Shown: positions 33,853 through 42,940, numbered from the stretch's first letter. The stretch: DNA of 64,000 bases from Segatella copri DSM 18205 (GCF_025151535.1 NZ_CP102288.1:3109501-3173500); one strand, 5' to 3'. A program made the numbers and translations. Notes: generated from the letters alone by a model not told the origin.

Positions 33853-34587
33853 ATGACTTCATCAGAGTTTATAAATAAGTTTAAGAGTAAGTACCTTTGG
33901 GGGAATATCGGTGCCATGATTCTGGTACTGGTGTTGCTCTGTGTCGGTGTCAAGTATGGCATCGATATCTATACCCATCATGGTGAGGCCATCCGTGTGC
34001 CGGATATTCGATATAAGAACATCGATGATGCTACACATATCCTCGACGATGCGGGATTGGAAATTGTTGTAACGGATACGGGATATGTCCGCTCTTTGCC
34101 GCCTGATGTCATTCTGGAGCAGACTCCGGTTTTCGGAGAAGTGGTAAAGTCGGGACATGTTATCTATGTTACCATCAATTCTGATCATTCTCCACGTATC
34201 ACCATTCCTGATGTCATTGACAACAGTTCGTTGCGAGAGGCAATGGCTAAACTTACTGCTATGGGATTCAAACTGGGTACACCTGAATATATTCCTGGCG
34301 AAGAGGATTGGGTTTATGGTATCCTCGTTAAGGGTAAGCATGTTGTAGCTGGTGATAAGGTTTCTATCGATGATGTGCTTGTCATACAGGTTGGCAATGG
34401 TAAACGGAGCGTTGATGATTCTATCGATGTGGTAGATCCGGTTTATCACGGCGAAGAAGATGTGATGGAAGGCGAAGGTGACATGAGCGGAGAAACTCAT
34501 GAAGACAACTTCGAGGTGGTTCCTGGTACGGAAGCCACAGAGCCTGCTCCTTCGCATGAACACCATCAGAAGGAAGTGGTGGAGTAG
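33853..34587 (+). CDS. PASTA-domain membrane protein
   Basis: A 244-aa protein with one N-terminal membrane helix (about residues 17-38, GNIGAMILVLVLLCVGVKYGI) and two PASTA domains (about 48-112, VPDIRYKNIDDATHILDDAGL, and 118-182, IPDVIDNSSLREAMAKLTAMGF). The C-terminal 55 residues are acidic and low complexity. PASTA domains bind peptidoglycan or beta-lactam-like ligands; here there is no kinase or transpeptidase domain, as usual for Bacteroidota versions next to rluD. It is upstream of rluD and ddl, probably in one transcript. Confidence 0.9.
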   Translation: MTSSEFINKFKSKYLWGNIGAMILVLVLLCVGVKYGIDIYTHHGEAIRVPDIRYKNIDDATHILDDAGLEIVVTDTGYVRSLPPDVILEQTPVFGEVVKSGHVIYVTINSDHSPRITIPDVIDNSSLREAMAKLTAMGFKLGTPEYIPGEEDWVYGILVKGKHVVAGDKVSIDDVLVIQVGNGKRSVDDSIDVVDPVYHGEEDVMEGEGDMSGETHEDNFEVVPGTEATEPAPSHEHHQKEVVE

Positions 34588-34591
34588 GAGA

Positions 34592-34618
34592 AATGAAAAG
34601 TGAAGAGTGAAGAATTCA
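34592..34618. repeat. GTGAAGA heptamer repeat
   Basis: A short run of GAAAAGT/GAAGAGT units ending in GAAGAATTCA is inserted between the PASTA gene and rluD, at the beginning of the rluD leader. It makes the true rluD start uncertain. Confidence 0.65.
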
Positions 34619-34630
34619 ATAGTAATACGA

Positions 34631-35794
34631 ATGATATTTTTAGAATATATATGTAATAAGGTATATGCTCCTGTAGAGGATGACTTCGGGTTTGATGATG
34701 CAGGAGATATGGACGAACTGGATGATGAACTCCAGATGGAGGAAGGAACCGCTGCTTCTGGTGAAGGAGGAGATGAACTCTATGAGCACTGGAAGGTTCA
34801 GGTGGATGCCAACCAGGATCCGGTGCGTATTGATAAGTACCTGGCTGATAAGATGGCCTATCAGAGCCGTAACCGTATTCAGCAGGCTGCTGATGCCGGA
34901 TTCATCCATGTCAATGGTAAACCGGTAAAGAGCAACTATAAGGTGCGCCCTAATGATCTGGTTACTCTGATGCTCGACCGTCCTCGTCATGAAACGAGTA
35001 TCAAACCTGAAGAAATCGCTATCAATGTGGTTTATGAAGACGATCAGCTGATGGTGGTCAACAAGGAAGCAGGTATGGTGGTGCATCCGGGTGCGGGCAA
35101 CTTTCATGGAACCTTGATTCAGGCGGTAGCCTGGCATTTAAGGGATATGCCTGAGTTTGATGCCAATGATCCGGAAGTGGGCTTGGTGCATCGAATCGAT
35201 AAAGATACCAGCGGACTGCTCGTTGTGGCAAAGACTCCTACGGCAAAGAACGCACTGGGTAAGCAGTTCTTCAACAAGACTACCCATCGCAGTTACAATG
35301 CGCTCGTTTGGGGCAACATTGTAGAAGATGAAGGTCGCATAGAAGGCAATATCGGCCGTGATCCGAAGAACCGCCTCCGTATGAAGGTCTTCGATCCGGA
35401 TAGCGGAATAGGCAAGACGGCGGTTACGCATTACAAGGTGTTGGAGCGTTTCGGTTATACCACCTTGGTGCAGTGTGTGCTTGAAACAGGCCGTACCCAT
35501 CAGATTCGTGCTCACATGAAGCATATCGGTCATCCGCTCTTTATGGACGAAACGTATGGCGGAACAGAGATTCTGAGAGGTCAGCGCAGTAGCAGCTACA
35601 AGGCATTTATCCAGAACTGCTTCAAACTCTGTCCGCGTCAGGCTCTCCATGCCAAGACACTCGGCTTCGTGCATCCTACAACCAAGCAGCAGATGGATTT
35701 TGACAGTGAGTGGCCAAATGATTTTAGACAATTAATAGAAAAGTGGCGCGGCTTCATCGCTGGCACCACACAAGATACATTCAAAAATATTTAG
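34631..35794 (+). CDS. rluD: RluA/RluD-family 23S rRNA pseudouridine synthase
   Basis: A pseudouridine synthase with an N-terminal acidic extension (about residues 10-50), an S4 domain (RIDKYLADKMAYQSRNRIQQAADAGFIHVNGKPVKSNYKV) and the catalytic domain with VHRIDKDTSGLLVVAKT (catalytic Asp in HRID) plus CVLETGRTHQIRAHMKHIGHPLFMDE. About 387 aa. The frame is open upstream to GTG 34607, but this runs into a repeat, so ATG 34631 is chosen; a start nearer residue 27 (ATG 34709) is also possible. The assignment to RluD rather than RluC is by best look. Confidence 0.88.
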   Translation: MIFLEYICNKVYAPVEDDFGFDDAGDMDELDDELQMEEGTAASGEGGDELYEHWKVQVDANQDPVRIDKYLADKMAYQSRNRIQQAADAGFIHVNGKPVKSNYKVRPNDLVTLMLDRPRHETSIKPEEIAINVVYEDDQLMVVNKEAGMVVHPGAGNFHGTLIQAVAWHLRDMPEFDANDPEVGLVHRIDKDTSGLLVVAKTPTAKNALGKQFFNKTTHRSYNALVWGNIVEDEGRIEGNIGRDPKNRLRMKVFDPDSGIGKTAVTHYKVLERFGYTTLVQCVLETGRTHQIRAHMKHIGHPLFMDETYGGTEILRGQRSSSYKAFIQNCFKLCPRQALHAKTLGFVHPTTKQQMDFDSEWPNDFRQLIEKWRGFIAGTTQDTFKNI

Positions 35795-35799
35795 TAATT

Positions 35800-36795
35800 A
35801 TGGAAAATAGCAAGAGAACGATAGCCATCGTATGTGGTGGTGATTCTTCTGAGCACGACGTATCATTGCGCTCAGGACAGGGTTTGTACTCTTTCTTTGA
35901 TAAAGAGCGCTACAATATTTATCTCGTCGATGTGAAGGGCACCGACTGGCATGTTGCTTTGGATAATGGTGAGACTATCGAGATTGACAAGAACGATTTT
36001 TCTTTCGTTATGAACGGCAAGCATGTCTATTTCGATTATGCTTATATCACCATCCACGGACAGCCTGGTGAGAATGGTGTGATGCAGGGCTACTTCGACC
36101 TCATCCATCTGCCATACTCTACAAGCGGTGTTCTGGTAGAGGCAATGACTTTTGATAAGTATGTGCTCAATAATTATCTGCGCGGTTTCGGTATAAACGT
36201 AGCAGACAGTATCTTGCTCCGTCGCGGTGAAGCTTATGATGAAGAAGAGATTGCCAAGCGCATCGGTATGCCTTGTTTCGTAAAGCCTGCTGCTGACGGC
36301 AGTAGCTTTGGTGTGAGCAAGGTGAAGAATGCTGACCAGCTGGCTCCAGCCCTCCGTGTGGCTTTCATGGAGAGCAATGAGGTAATGATCGAGGGCTTCC
36401 TTGATGGTACAGAGATTTCACAGGGTATCTACAAGACAGCCGAGAAGACTGTTGTACTGCCAGCTACAGAGGTGGTTACTACCAACGAGTTCTTCGATTA
36501 CGATGCCAAGTATAACGGTCAGGTACAGGAAATCACTCCAGCCCGTCTCTCTCCAGAGACTGCAGAAGAGGTTGCCAAGACTACATCCCGCATCTACGAC
36601 ATTCTTCATGCCAACGGTATCATCCGTATCGACTATATCATCTCTAAGGATAAGGATGGTAAAGACAAGGTGAACATGCTGGAGATCAATACCACTCCAG
36701 GTATGACCGTTACCAGTTTCATTCCTCAGCAGGTTCGTGCAGCAGGTCTTGATATCAAGGATGTGCTCAGCGAAATTGTGGAGAATCAGTTCTAA
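35800..36795 (+). CDS. ddl: D-alanine--D-alanine ligase
   Basis: Makes D-Ala-D-Ala for peptidoglycan, supplying MurF. ATP-grasp features: IVCGGDSSEHDVSLRSGQ, YITIHGQPGENGVMQGYFDL (the substrate-binding HG.GE.G), FVKPAADGSSFGVSKV, EGFLDGTEISQG, and NMLEINTTPGMTVTSFIPQQ. The length of 331 aa is normal. It starts 5 bp after rluD stops, so the two are co-transcribed. An earlier in-frame start at 35743 lies inside rluD and is rejected. Confidence 0.96.
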   Translation: MENSKRTIAIVCGGDSSEHDVSLRSGQGLYSFFDKERYNIYLVDVKGTDWHVALDNGETIEIDKNDFSFVMNGKHVYFDYAYITIHGQPGENGVMQGYFDLIHLPYSTSGVLVEAMTFDKYVLNNYLRGFGINVADSILLRRGEAYDEEEIAKRIGMPCFVKPAADGSSFGVSKVKNADQLAPALRVAFMESNEVMIEGFLDGTEISQGIYKTAEKTVVLPATEVVTTNEFFDYDAKYNGQVQEITPARLSPETAEEVAKTTSRIYDILHANGIIRIDYIISKDKDGKDKVNMLEINTTPGMTVTSFIPQQVRAAGLDIKDVLSEIVENQF

Positions 36796-36802
36796 TAATT
36801 GG

Positions 36803-36960
36803 GGAATTTATAGAAGTTAAGGGAATTTATAGAAGTTAAGGGACAATAGTTTTGAAGCCTATAGGTGTGGTAAAAAGCATTTGTCCCTTAACTTCCCAAA
36901 CGACCATAGGGAGTGATAACTTCTCTTTACTTCTCTAACTTCCCATAAAAATATAAAGTT
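36803..36960. repeat. Direct and inverted repeats between ddl and the acyltransferase
   Basis: GAATTTATAGAAGTTAAGG occurs twice at 36804 and 36823 (19-bp step). GTCCCTTAACTTCCC at 36883-36897 and CTAACTTCCC near 36936-36945 are partial reverse complements, so a hairpin with a loop of about 45 nt can form. A gene is not seen here. Confidence 0.65.
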
Positions 36961-38109
36961 ATGAAGATCCCTCAAGAATTTGATACCATCCGTCCTTGGG
37001 AGCCTGAAGATCTCCCAGAGGTATTCGACCGTTTGCTTTCAAACGATCAGTTTAAACAAGTGCTTGCCTATCTCTATCCACAAGTACCTTTCGAGATGAT
37101 TGCCCAGAAGTTGAAGGCATGTAAGACCAATCTGGATTTCCAGCTGGCTTTTGCTTACGATTTTGTTCATGGCATTCTGAAGAAGGCAGCAACAGGCTGC
37201 GAGATGGATTGCACATCGCTCGATAATACCCGTAATTATACTTTCATCAGTAATCACCGTGATATCGTGCTCGATTCAGCCATTCTCGATGTCCTTCTTG
37301 TCGATAATGGTTTTAAGACCACCTGTGAGATAGCTATCGGCGATAATCTCCTTTCTCTTCCTTGGGTCAAGGGCCTGGTACGTGTCAACAAGGCGTTTAT
37401 CGTAGAGCGTGCCCTGAGCATGCGACAGATGCTGATGTCGAGCAAGCGCCTCTCTGACTATATGCATTTCGCCATCAAGGAGAAGAACGAGAACATCTGG
37501 ATAGCCCAGCGCGAGGGTAGGGCCAAGGACAGTAATGACCGCACCCAGAAGAGTATCCTCCAGATGATGTCGATGGGAGGCGAGGGTAGCATTATCGACC
37601 GCCTGAAACAACTTCATCTCGTACCGCTCTCTATCAGTTACGAATATGATCCATGCGATTTCCTGAAGGCAAAGGAGTTCCAGCAGAAGCGCGATAATGC
37701 CGATTGGAAGAAGGGACCAATGGATGACCTGGTAAGCATGCAGACCGGTATCTTCGGTTATAAGGGTCATGTGCATTATCATGCAGCTCCATGTCTTGAT
37801 GATTATCTGGACAGTCTTGATCCTGATATGCCTAAGCAGGATATATATAATAAGGTAGCCGCCTACATGGATGAGCAGATATTCAAGAACTACCGCCTCT
37901 ATCCGGGCAACTATGTGGCTCTTGATTTGCTTGAAAACTCAACTGCTCATCAGGCTGAATATACTGCCGAAGATAAGGCAAAATTTGAAAAATATATGGC
38001 TGGTCAGCTTGCGAAAATTGACCTTCCAAATAAGGATGAAGCTTACTTGAGAGAGAAATTTCTCGAGATGTATGCTAATCCTGTACGTAATTACCTTGCT
38101 GCTCAATAG
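36961..38109 (+). CDS. Glycerol-3-phosphate/lysophosphatidate-type acyltransferase
   Basis: A 382-aa protein with PlsC-like motifs: FISNHRDIVLDSAIL (the H-x-D-type block I), KAFIVERALSMRQ (block II) and ENIWIAQREGRAKDSND (block III, in place of EGTR). A YEYDPCDFLKA block IV-like segment follows. This pattern fits the larger Bacteroidota 1-acyl-sn-glycerol-3-phosphate acyltransferase homologues. No membrane helix is obvious. The acyl donor and acceptor are not defined by sequence. A 22-bp array follows downstream. Confidence 0.78.
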   Translation: MKIPQEFDTIRPWEPEDLPEVFDRLLSNDQFKQVLAYLYPQVPFEMIAQKLKACKTNLDFQLAFAYDFVHGILKKAATGCEMDCTSLDNTRNYTFISNHRDIVLDSAILDVLLVDNGFKTTCEIAIGDNLLSLPWVKGLVRVNKAFIVERALSMRQMLMSSKRLSDYMHFAIKEKNENIWIAQREGRAKDSNDRTQKSILQMMSMGGEGSIIDRLKQLHLVPLSISYEYDPCDFLKAKEFQQKRDNADWKKGPMDDLVSMQTGIFGYKGHVHYHAAPCLDDYLDSLDPDMPKQDIYNKVAAYMDEQIFKNYRLYPGNYVALDLLENSTAHQAEYTAEDKAKFEKYMAGQLAKIDLPNKDEAYLREKFLEMYANPVRNYLAAQ

Positions 38110-38154
38110 CGGCACGGTAATACTTTTTCTGTTTGATGATGTTGGAAACTGTTA

Positions 38155-38286
38155 TTATCTGCCTGTTTTAATCAGACTCCTAATTGGTAATTCATAAGCT
38201 GTTTAAGGCAGACTGTTAACTGGCAAACCACAGACAGCCTACTGGCGCTATAGCCGCTAGTGGACTGTTCGCCTAGAACAGCCTTC
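38155..38286. repeat. Tandem 22-bp degenerate repeat array 7
   Basis: Units start at 38177, 38199, 38221, 38243 and 38265, with a weaker one at 38155. They share starts of the form CTG-TT or TGGC. The dyads GCTATAGC (centre 38250.5) and CTGTTC...GAACAG (centre 38273) lie about 22 bp apart. Conservation is weaker than in the other arrays but the period is the same. Confidence 0.62.
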
Positions 38287-38404
38287 CCCTTTGCCTTTGT
38301 TTCGTTTTTATGCGAAGCTTACGAAGAAATACTCTTCACTCTTCACCTTTCGCTCGGAATCCCCTGTGTTTATCGGCATTCCGGGCGGTGAAGAGTATTC
38401 GGGC

Positions 38405-38519
38405 ACTCTTCACCTACTCTTCACCACTCTTCACCTCTCTGTTTCGGCGGATTTGCGTATCTTCTTACGCCTCGATGCCTCGTGCCTTGGTGAAGAGTGG
38501 TGAAGAGTGGGTGAAGAGT
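38405..38519. repeat. 31-bp inverted repeat of CTCTTCACC units
   Basis: The left arm (38405-38435) is three ACTCTTCACC-type units. The right arm (38489-38519) is their reverse complement with one mismatch, GGTGAAGAGTGG and so on. The loop of 53 nt includes TTTCGGCGGATTTGCGT. Further single CTCTTCAC units lie at 38331-38350 and GTGAAGAGT at 38578-38592. No gene overlaps; the short ORFs across it are low complexity. Confidence 0.85.
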
Positions 38520-38610
38520 CGCTGATAACTCTTCACCCCTTGAAACGCCCTGTTTATGGGCGTTTCAGAGCATAAGGTGAAGAGTGAAGAGTTTCTGACG
38601 GAATAGGTCT

Positions 38611-38644
38611 AAGCCCCGACTGCCGTCCAGCAGTCGGGGCTTTT
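38611..38644 (+). terminator. Strong rho-independent terminator
   Basis: AAGCCCCGACTGC pairs perfectly with GCAGTCGGGGCTT, with a six-base loop and a T-run. No gene ends close by on the plus strand, so it may end transcripts from the repeat region or the acyltransferase gene. Confidence 0.85.
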
Positions 38645-38717
38645 CGTAGCATTATGTTAGCAGGATTTGACTTTTATTGCTTTTCTTCTGTACTATCTTG
38701 TTGAATGTATGTTTTTG

Positions 38718-38749
38718 TTTGGAAGTTACAATATTTTATTGTAACTTTG
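38718..38749 (+). promoter_or_regulatory. Promoter of the decayed PD40-type gene
   Basis: TTTG at 38718-38721 and TAACTTTG at 38742-38749 with a 20-bp spacer match the consensus. It still looks intact although the gene it served is broken. Confidence 0.65.
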
Positions 38750-38820
38750 TACGGGTATAAGGAAAGTTCTAAATCGTCCACGGGTGTTGTGGAAAGAACA
38801 TGAATTTAAAATATAATCTC

Positions 38821-39185
38821 ATGAAGAATTTGATGATAAAAACTTGGAAACCGCTGCTGTCGCTGCTCTTCGGTGTGGCGGTCGTGATATTCTGGGCAGT
38901 GCCATCGATAGCTGGCACAACTGGAGCAGGGATTCCCATTGGTTTGTCTTTACATCCCGCCGCGGTGACGGCCTCTATACCCGTCTTTATCTCGCCTGCA
39001 TCGATGACAAGGGCAATGTAAGCAAGCCGTTCCTGTTGCCACAGCGCAATCCGAAGAAGTACTACGATGAGTTGCTGGATTCCTATAATACCCCTGATTT
39101 CACATCCAAGCCAGTAGAGCTGGATGCCCGTGCGGCAGGAAATGAAATCATGAGTGATAAGAGGATTCCGACAAAGGTTAGATAA
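38821..39185 (+). pseudogene. Remnant of a PD40/TolB-like exported protein
   Basis: The first frame from ATG 38821 encodes a signal or membrane segment (MKNLMIKTWKPLLSLLFGVA...) and then reads out of frame. A second frame continues with DSWHNWSRDSHWFVFTSRRGDGLYTRLYLACIDDKG...KPFLLPQRNPKKYYDELLDSYNTPDF, which resembles the C-terminal end of Bacteroidota PD40 beta-propeller proteins of several hundred residues. So the middle is deleted and the ends are out of frame. The family is assigned by resemblance only. Confidence 0.6.
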
Positions 39186-39203
39186 CGGAATCTTTATAAT
39201 TCC

Positions 39204-40271
39204 TTATTCTGTAGAACATAATTCCTTCCCTGCAATGCATTCCATTTCTATCAACCAGCCGGGGCGGCATACTTTTGCCTCCACGATGATGCGGGGTATT
39301 TGTGGATAAAACTGCTGCATCAATTTGGCAACCGTATGATAGTCGGAGATGTCGCGCAGATAGATGATGAAGTATTGGATATCATTCATCGTGGCATCGC
39401 CATCTTTCAGCAGGGCGCCGATGTTCTCAAGCAGTCTGCCGGTCTGGCGCACGATGTCTCCTTCATAGACCACATCTCCATGCTTGTCGATACTGGCTGT
39501 ACCGGAGATGAAGTATTGTTGCTTGAACTGCTGGCTTACTTCTGGATGGAGAGTATGGGTAGGTAGCGTAAGCCGGGTTCCTCGTTCGAAGGCTACTCCA
39601 TATTCATGGGTAGGATTCAGATGTTCGAGTGCCTGAAGATACTTCTTGTCCTCTTCCTTGATATGGGGGATGGTGAGGAAGTCGATGGCTACAGCTGCAT
39701 GGCGTACCGGAGTGGCGCCACCGATACTTGTGCTGGCGATGTAGTGGGTGTCTGCTGTCAATCCCTCTTTATCGAAGATGTCATTACGGGCTTCTACTAC
39801 GCCTTGATAGTTTACATCGATGTTGGTGACGTATATCCAGGTGCGAATCAGGTTGCGTTCCATTGTCATATCCGTACCTTCGATAGTCTTCAGGTATTTA
39901 TTGAAGAGAAGACGGGTCTGTTCGTACGAATCCTTTCCCTTAGCCTCCTCCTCTGTAAGGCGAAGACTGTGAAAGAGAATGGAAGTCTGGGAGTCCGTTG
40001 TCTTGATTAGCAGACTCACCTTGCTGCCATTCAGTGGAGTCTGTTCCACGATAGTGAGGTTTGCGCCTTTCAGAAACTCCTGATAAAGGAGAGATTCTTC
40101 TAACTCTTTTATCTGGTTCTGGGCGTCGCTGAGGAATACCTTACAATATTGCAAGGTACGGTTTTCCAGTTTCTCTGTATCGAGAAAGTTACCTAGTTTT
40201 AGATACAGAAAGTTAAGGCGATCATTGAATGAACCCTTAGCTTCTGGTGAAAGTATTATGTATTTGTCCAT
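39204..40271 (-). CDS. RidA/YjgF-like domain protein, FkbO/Hyg5-like layout
   Basis: A 355-aa protein. The last about 120 residues (FISGTASIDKHGDVVYEGDIVRQTGRLLENIGALLKDGDATMNDIQYFIIYLRD) are a RidA/YjgF domain. The middle part (RTWIYVTNIDVNYQGVVEARNDIFDKEGLTADTHYIASTSIGGATPVRHAAVAIDFLTI) resembles the chorismatase-like YjgF relatives. ATG 40271 (MDKYIILSPEAKG) is chosen since the open frame further upstream is AT-rich and hydrophobic. A -7 box TACCTTTG lies on the minus strand at 40295-40302. Substrate unknown. Confidence 0.78.
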   Translation of the reverse strand: MDKYIILSPEAKGSFNDRLNFLYLKLGNFLDTEKLENRTLQYCKVFLSDAQNQIKELEESLLYQEFLKGANLTIVEQTPLNGSKVSLLIKTTDSQTSILFHSLRLTEEEAKGKDSYEQTRLLFNKYLKTIEGTDMTMERNLIRTWIYVTNIDVNYQGVVEARNDIFDKEGLTADTHYIASTSIGGATPVRHAAVAIDFLTIPHIKEEDKKYLQALEHLNPTHEYGVAFERGTRLTLPTHTLHPEVSQQFKQQYFISGTASIDKHGDVVYEGDIVRQTGRLLENIGALLKDGDATMNDIQYFIIYLRDISDYHTVAKLMQQFYPQIPRIIVEAKVCRPGWLIEMECIAGKELCSTE

Positions 40272-40452
40272 CTCGTTTTTCTTTTTTTCGGCAGCAAAGG
40301 TACGGATAATATCTGAGATATAAGAATATAGACAGGATGAAATGATAAAAATACCGAGATATGGGGATAGGAACAGGCTGGATAGAACGGAAAAGAGGGA
40401 AATAAAGGCTTGTTTTCCTTCACTTCCCCCTATCTTTTTCTTATTTCCTGCT

Positions 40453-41415
40453 TTAGAGTGATTCGAGCATACGCTTGATGACCACCTCGGCTGAAATCTC
40501 ACGGTTGGCTGCCTCTGGAATCACCAGACTGTTCTTGCTTTCAATGACATCATCGGTTACAATCAAGCCACGGCGAACTGGCAGGCAGTGCATGAAGCAA
40601 CCATCGTTGGTCCAGCTCATGTGCTCCTCGTCGATGGTCCAGCTCATATCCTTGCTCAGAATTTCGCCATACTGTGCTGGGTCTTTCACGCCCGGACAGC
40701 TCCAGTTCTTGGCATAAACGAAGTCTGCACCTTCCAGAGCCTTCTTCTGGTTGTACTCTACCTTGGCATTGCCTACGAACTTAGGATCGAGTTCGTATCC
40801 CTCAGGGTGAGTAACCACGAAATCTACATCGGCTGCATTCATCCACTGGGCGAATGAGTTTGGCACAGCCTGAGGCAAGGCACGGCAATGAGGAGCCCAG
40901 GTCAGGACTACCTTAGGACGAGCCACCTTCTTATGCTCCTCGATGGTGATGAGGTCGGCAAATGCCTGGAGTGGATGAACGGTAGCTGTCTCCATAGCGA
41001 AGACTGGGCGGCCGCTGTACTTTACAAACTGGTTGACGATGGTCTCGGCATAATCGTAGTCACGGTCTTTCAAACCGGCAAAGCTACGAACACCGATAAG
41101 GTCGCAGAAGCTACCCATCACAGGGATTGCCTCCAGCAGGTGCTCGCTCTTGTCGCCATCCATGATAACGCCACGCTCTGTCTCCAGTTTCCATGCACCG
41201 GCATTCACATCAAGCACGATAACATTCATGCCCAGGTTCATCGCAGCCTTCTGTGTACTCAGTCGGGTACGGAGACTGTTATTGAAGAATATCATCAGCA
41301 AGGTTTTGTTCTTGCCCAACTCCTGATAACCGAAACGGTTTGCTTTCACTTCCTGTGCCTCGGCGAGCGCTGCTTTCAGGTCGCCAAGGTCTTCAACATT
41401 AAAGAATGTCTTCAT
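40453..41415 (-). CDS. argF': N-succinylornithine (or N-acetylornithine) carbamoyltransferase
   Basis: A 320-aa transcarbamylase. The carbamoyl phosphate loop reads FFNNSLRTRLSTQKA instead of the usual STRTR, and the text around it (NVIVLDVNAGAWKLETERGVIMDG, EAIPVMGSFCDLIGVRSF, HPLQAFADLITIEEHK, FMHCLPVRRGLIVTDDVI) is the Bacteroides-type ArgF' pattern, which uses N-succinyl-L-ornithine. The family knowledge comes from the B. fragilis enzyme; the substrate choice here is inferred. It works with argD-type and other arginine genes; one such gene lies at the window's right end. Confidence 0.9.
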   Translation of the reverse strand: MKTFFNVEDLGDLKAALAEAQEVKANRFGYQELGKNKTLLMIFFNNSLRTRLSTQKAAMNLGMNVIVLDVNAGAWKLETERGVIMDGDKSEHLLEAIPVMGSFCDLIGVRSFAGLKDRDYDYAETIVNQFVKYSGRPVFAMETATVHPLQAFADLITIEEHKKVARPKVVLTWAPHCRALPQAVPNSFAQWMNAADVDFVVTHPEGYELDPKFVGNAKVEYNQKKALEGADFVYAKNWSCPGVKDPAQYGEILSKDMSWTIDEEHMSWTNDGCFMHCLPVRRGLIVTDDVIESKNSLVIPEAANREISAEVVIKRMLESL

Positions 41416-41483
41416 TGTTATTTCGTTTTTTATTTGTTATTTCTGATATATATTGCTCTTGAATCTTTCTTCTTGAATCTTGA

Positions 41484-41517
41484 TGTTTGCAAAGTTTGCA
41501 TGCAAACCTTGCAAACA
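41484..41517. repeat. 34-bp near-perfect palindrome
   Basis: TGTTTGCAA...TTGCAAACA with the centre TTTGCATGCAAA; only one base pair of the dyad mismatches. It sits in the 160-bp gap between argF' and proA, upstream of the argF' start. Confidence 0.75.
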
Positions 41518-41537
41518 TGGCAGAAACTAAGACTTGG

Positions 41538-41574
41538 TACGGAGAGGGTACGGAGCAGGTACGGAGCGGGTCTT
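41538..41574. repeat. GTACGGAG 11-12-bp tandem repeat
   Basis: GGTACGGAG occurs three times in a row with 11-12-bp steps, just 3' of the proA stop codon (proA ends at 41576 on the minus strand). Confidence 0.7.
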
Positions 41575-41575
41575 G

Positions 41576-42862
41576 TTAGGCTCTTGTCTGTCCCTGACCT
41601 GTAATCAACCACTTGTAGGTGGTAATCTCTTCTAGCGCCATTGGTCCGCGGGCTCCAAGCTTTTGGGTACTGATGCCAATCTCTGCGCCCAATCCGAACT
41701 GTGCGCCATCGGTGAAACTGGTTGGAGCATTCACATAAACGCAGGCTGCATCTACCATCGCCTGGAACTTCTTCTGGGCAGTTTCATTGTTGGAAACAAT
41801 GCTCTCGCTATGTCCGCTTCCGTAAGTGGCGATATGGTCGAGTGCTTCATCTTCTGAAACAACGGTTTTGATGCCCATCTGCATGCTGAGCCATTCGGTG
41901 TTCCAGATACTCTTCACGTTGGCATCAGCCTCTTTCATCTTCGCTTCGCTTTCCTCTGCCTTATATAATAAGGTGTCAGGATAGTGTCCCTTTAAGGCTT
42001 CGTAAGCCTTGGCATCTGCATGAATCTTGGTCTGTTTCTCGGCGAGTCCCTCGCAGAGAGCAGGGAGGTCGCTTAATCTGTTTTCGTGAATCAGCAGACA
42101 GTCGAGCGCATTGCATACGCTCACTCTTCGGCACTTGGCATTGGTGATGATGCGCTTGCCCATCTCCAGGTCGCCATCCTTGTCGAAGTAACAATGTACC
42201 ACGCCGGCTCCGGTTTCGATAACCGGAACTTTGGCAGTATCACGGACGAAGTTGATGAGCTTCTTTCCTCCACGAGGAATACAGAGGTCAATATAGCCCA
42301 CGGCATTCAGCATTTCGCCGGTAGCTTCATGGGTAGCAGGGAGCAGTGTAACAACATTCGGATCAATACCAAAAGTTATCAACACCCTGTGGATAAGTTC
42401 GACACCCGCTGAGTTTGAGGCGTTTGCATCCTTACCACCTTTCAGTACGCACGCATTTCCACTCTTGAAACAGAGTGAGAAAACATCGTAAGTCACATTA
42501 GGACGGGCTTCATAAATCATGCCGATAACTCCGAATGGAACGGCTACTCGCTGCAGATGCAAACCATTTTCGAGTGTTTTGTCTTTGAGAACTCTTCCGA
42601 GCGGTGAGGGCAGGGTACTTACGTGTCGCATATCCGAAGCAATATCCTGGAGTCGCTGCTCTGTGAGTTGCAATCGGTCGTAGAGCGGGTTCGCCTTGTC
42701 CATCTTCGCCAGGTCTTCTGCGTTCGCTGCAAGGAGCGCAGGAGTCTCTGCGATGATAGCGTCAGCCACCGCCTTTAGCACTTCATTACGTTGTTCGTCG
42801 CTGAGCAAGCCCAGTGTCTTGCTAGCTGCCTTCACTTTTTGGAAAGTCTCTTTCAGTTCCAT
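41576..42862 (-). CDS. proA: Glutamate-5-semialdehyde dehydrogenase (gamma-glutamyl phosphate reductase)
   Basis: Second step of proline synthesis: NADPH reduction of glutamyl 5-phosphate. Features are [73 protein letters not shown], and the catalytic Cys in [16 protein letters not shown], then [30 protein letters not shown]. The length of 428 aa is normal. It is far from proB and proC in this window. A minus-strand -7 box (TACCTTTG) lies at 42933-42940. Confidence 0.96.
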   Translation of the reverse strand: MELKETFQKVKAASKTLGLLSDEQRNEVLKAVADAIIAETPALLAANAEDLAKMDKANPLYDRLQLTEQRLQDIASDMRHVSTLPSPLGRVLKDKTLENGLHLQRVAVPFGVIGMIYEARPNVTYDVFSLCFKSGNACVLKGGKDANASNSAGVELIHRVLITFGIDPNVVTLLPATHEATGEMLNAVGYIDLCIPRGGKKLINFVRDTAKVPVIETGAGVVHCYFDKDGDLEMGKRIITNAKCRRVSVCNALDCLLIHENRLSDLPALCEGLAEKQTKIHADAKAYEALKGHYPDTLLYKAEESEAKMKEADANVKSIWNTEWLSMQMGIKTVVSEDEALDHIATYGSGHSESIVSNNETAQKKFQAMVDAACVYVNAPTSFTDGAQFGLGAEIGISTQKLGARGPMALEEITTYKWLITGQGQTRA

Positions 42863-42932
42863 TTGCTATTTCCTTTCTTATTTTTATGATAAGATATTTT
42901 GTAATGTGTTACGAGTTCCCTCTTAACAACGG

Positions 42933-42940
42933 CAAAGGTA
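42933..42940 (-). promoter_or_regulatory. -7 promoter box for proA
   Basis: CAAAGGTA on the plus strand reads TACCTTTG on the minus strand, about 70 bp upstream of the proA ATG. Confidence 0.5.

Noticed and set aside
33648-33878. 76-aa ORF after rpmH
   Set aside because: It runs through the rpmH terminator and the promoter of the PASTA gene; low-complexity hydrophobic sequence.
38291-38525. Two overlapping ORFs of about 70 aa
   Set aside because: They translate the CTCTTCACC repeats in two frames; repeat-derived, no start signals.
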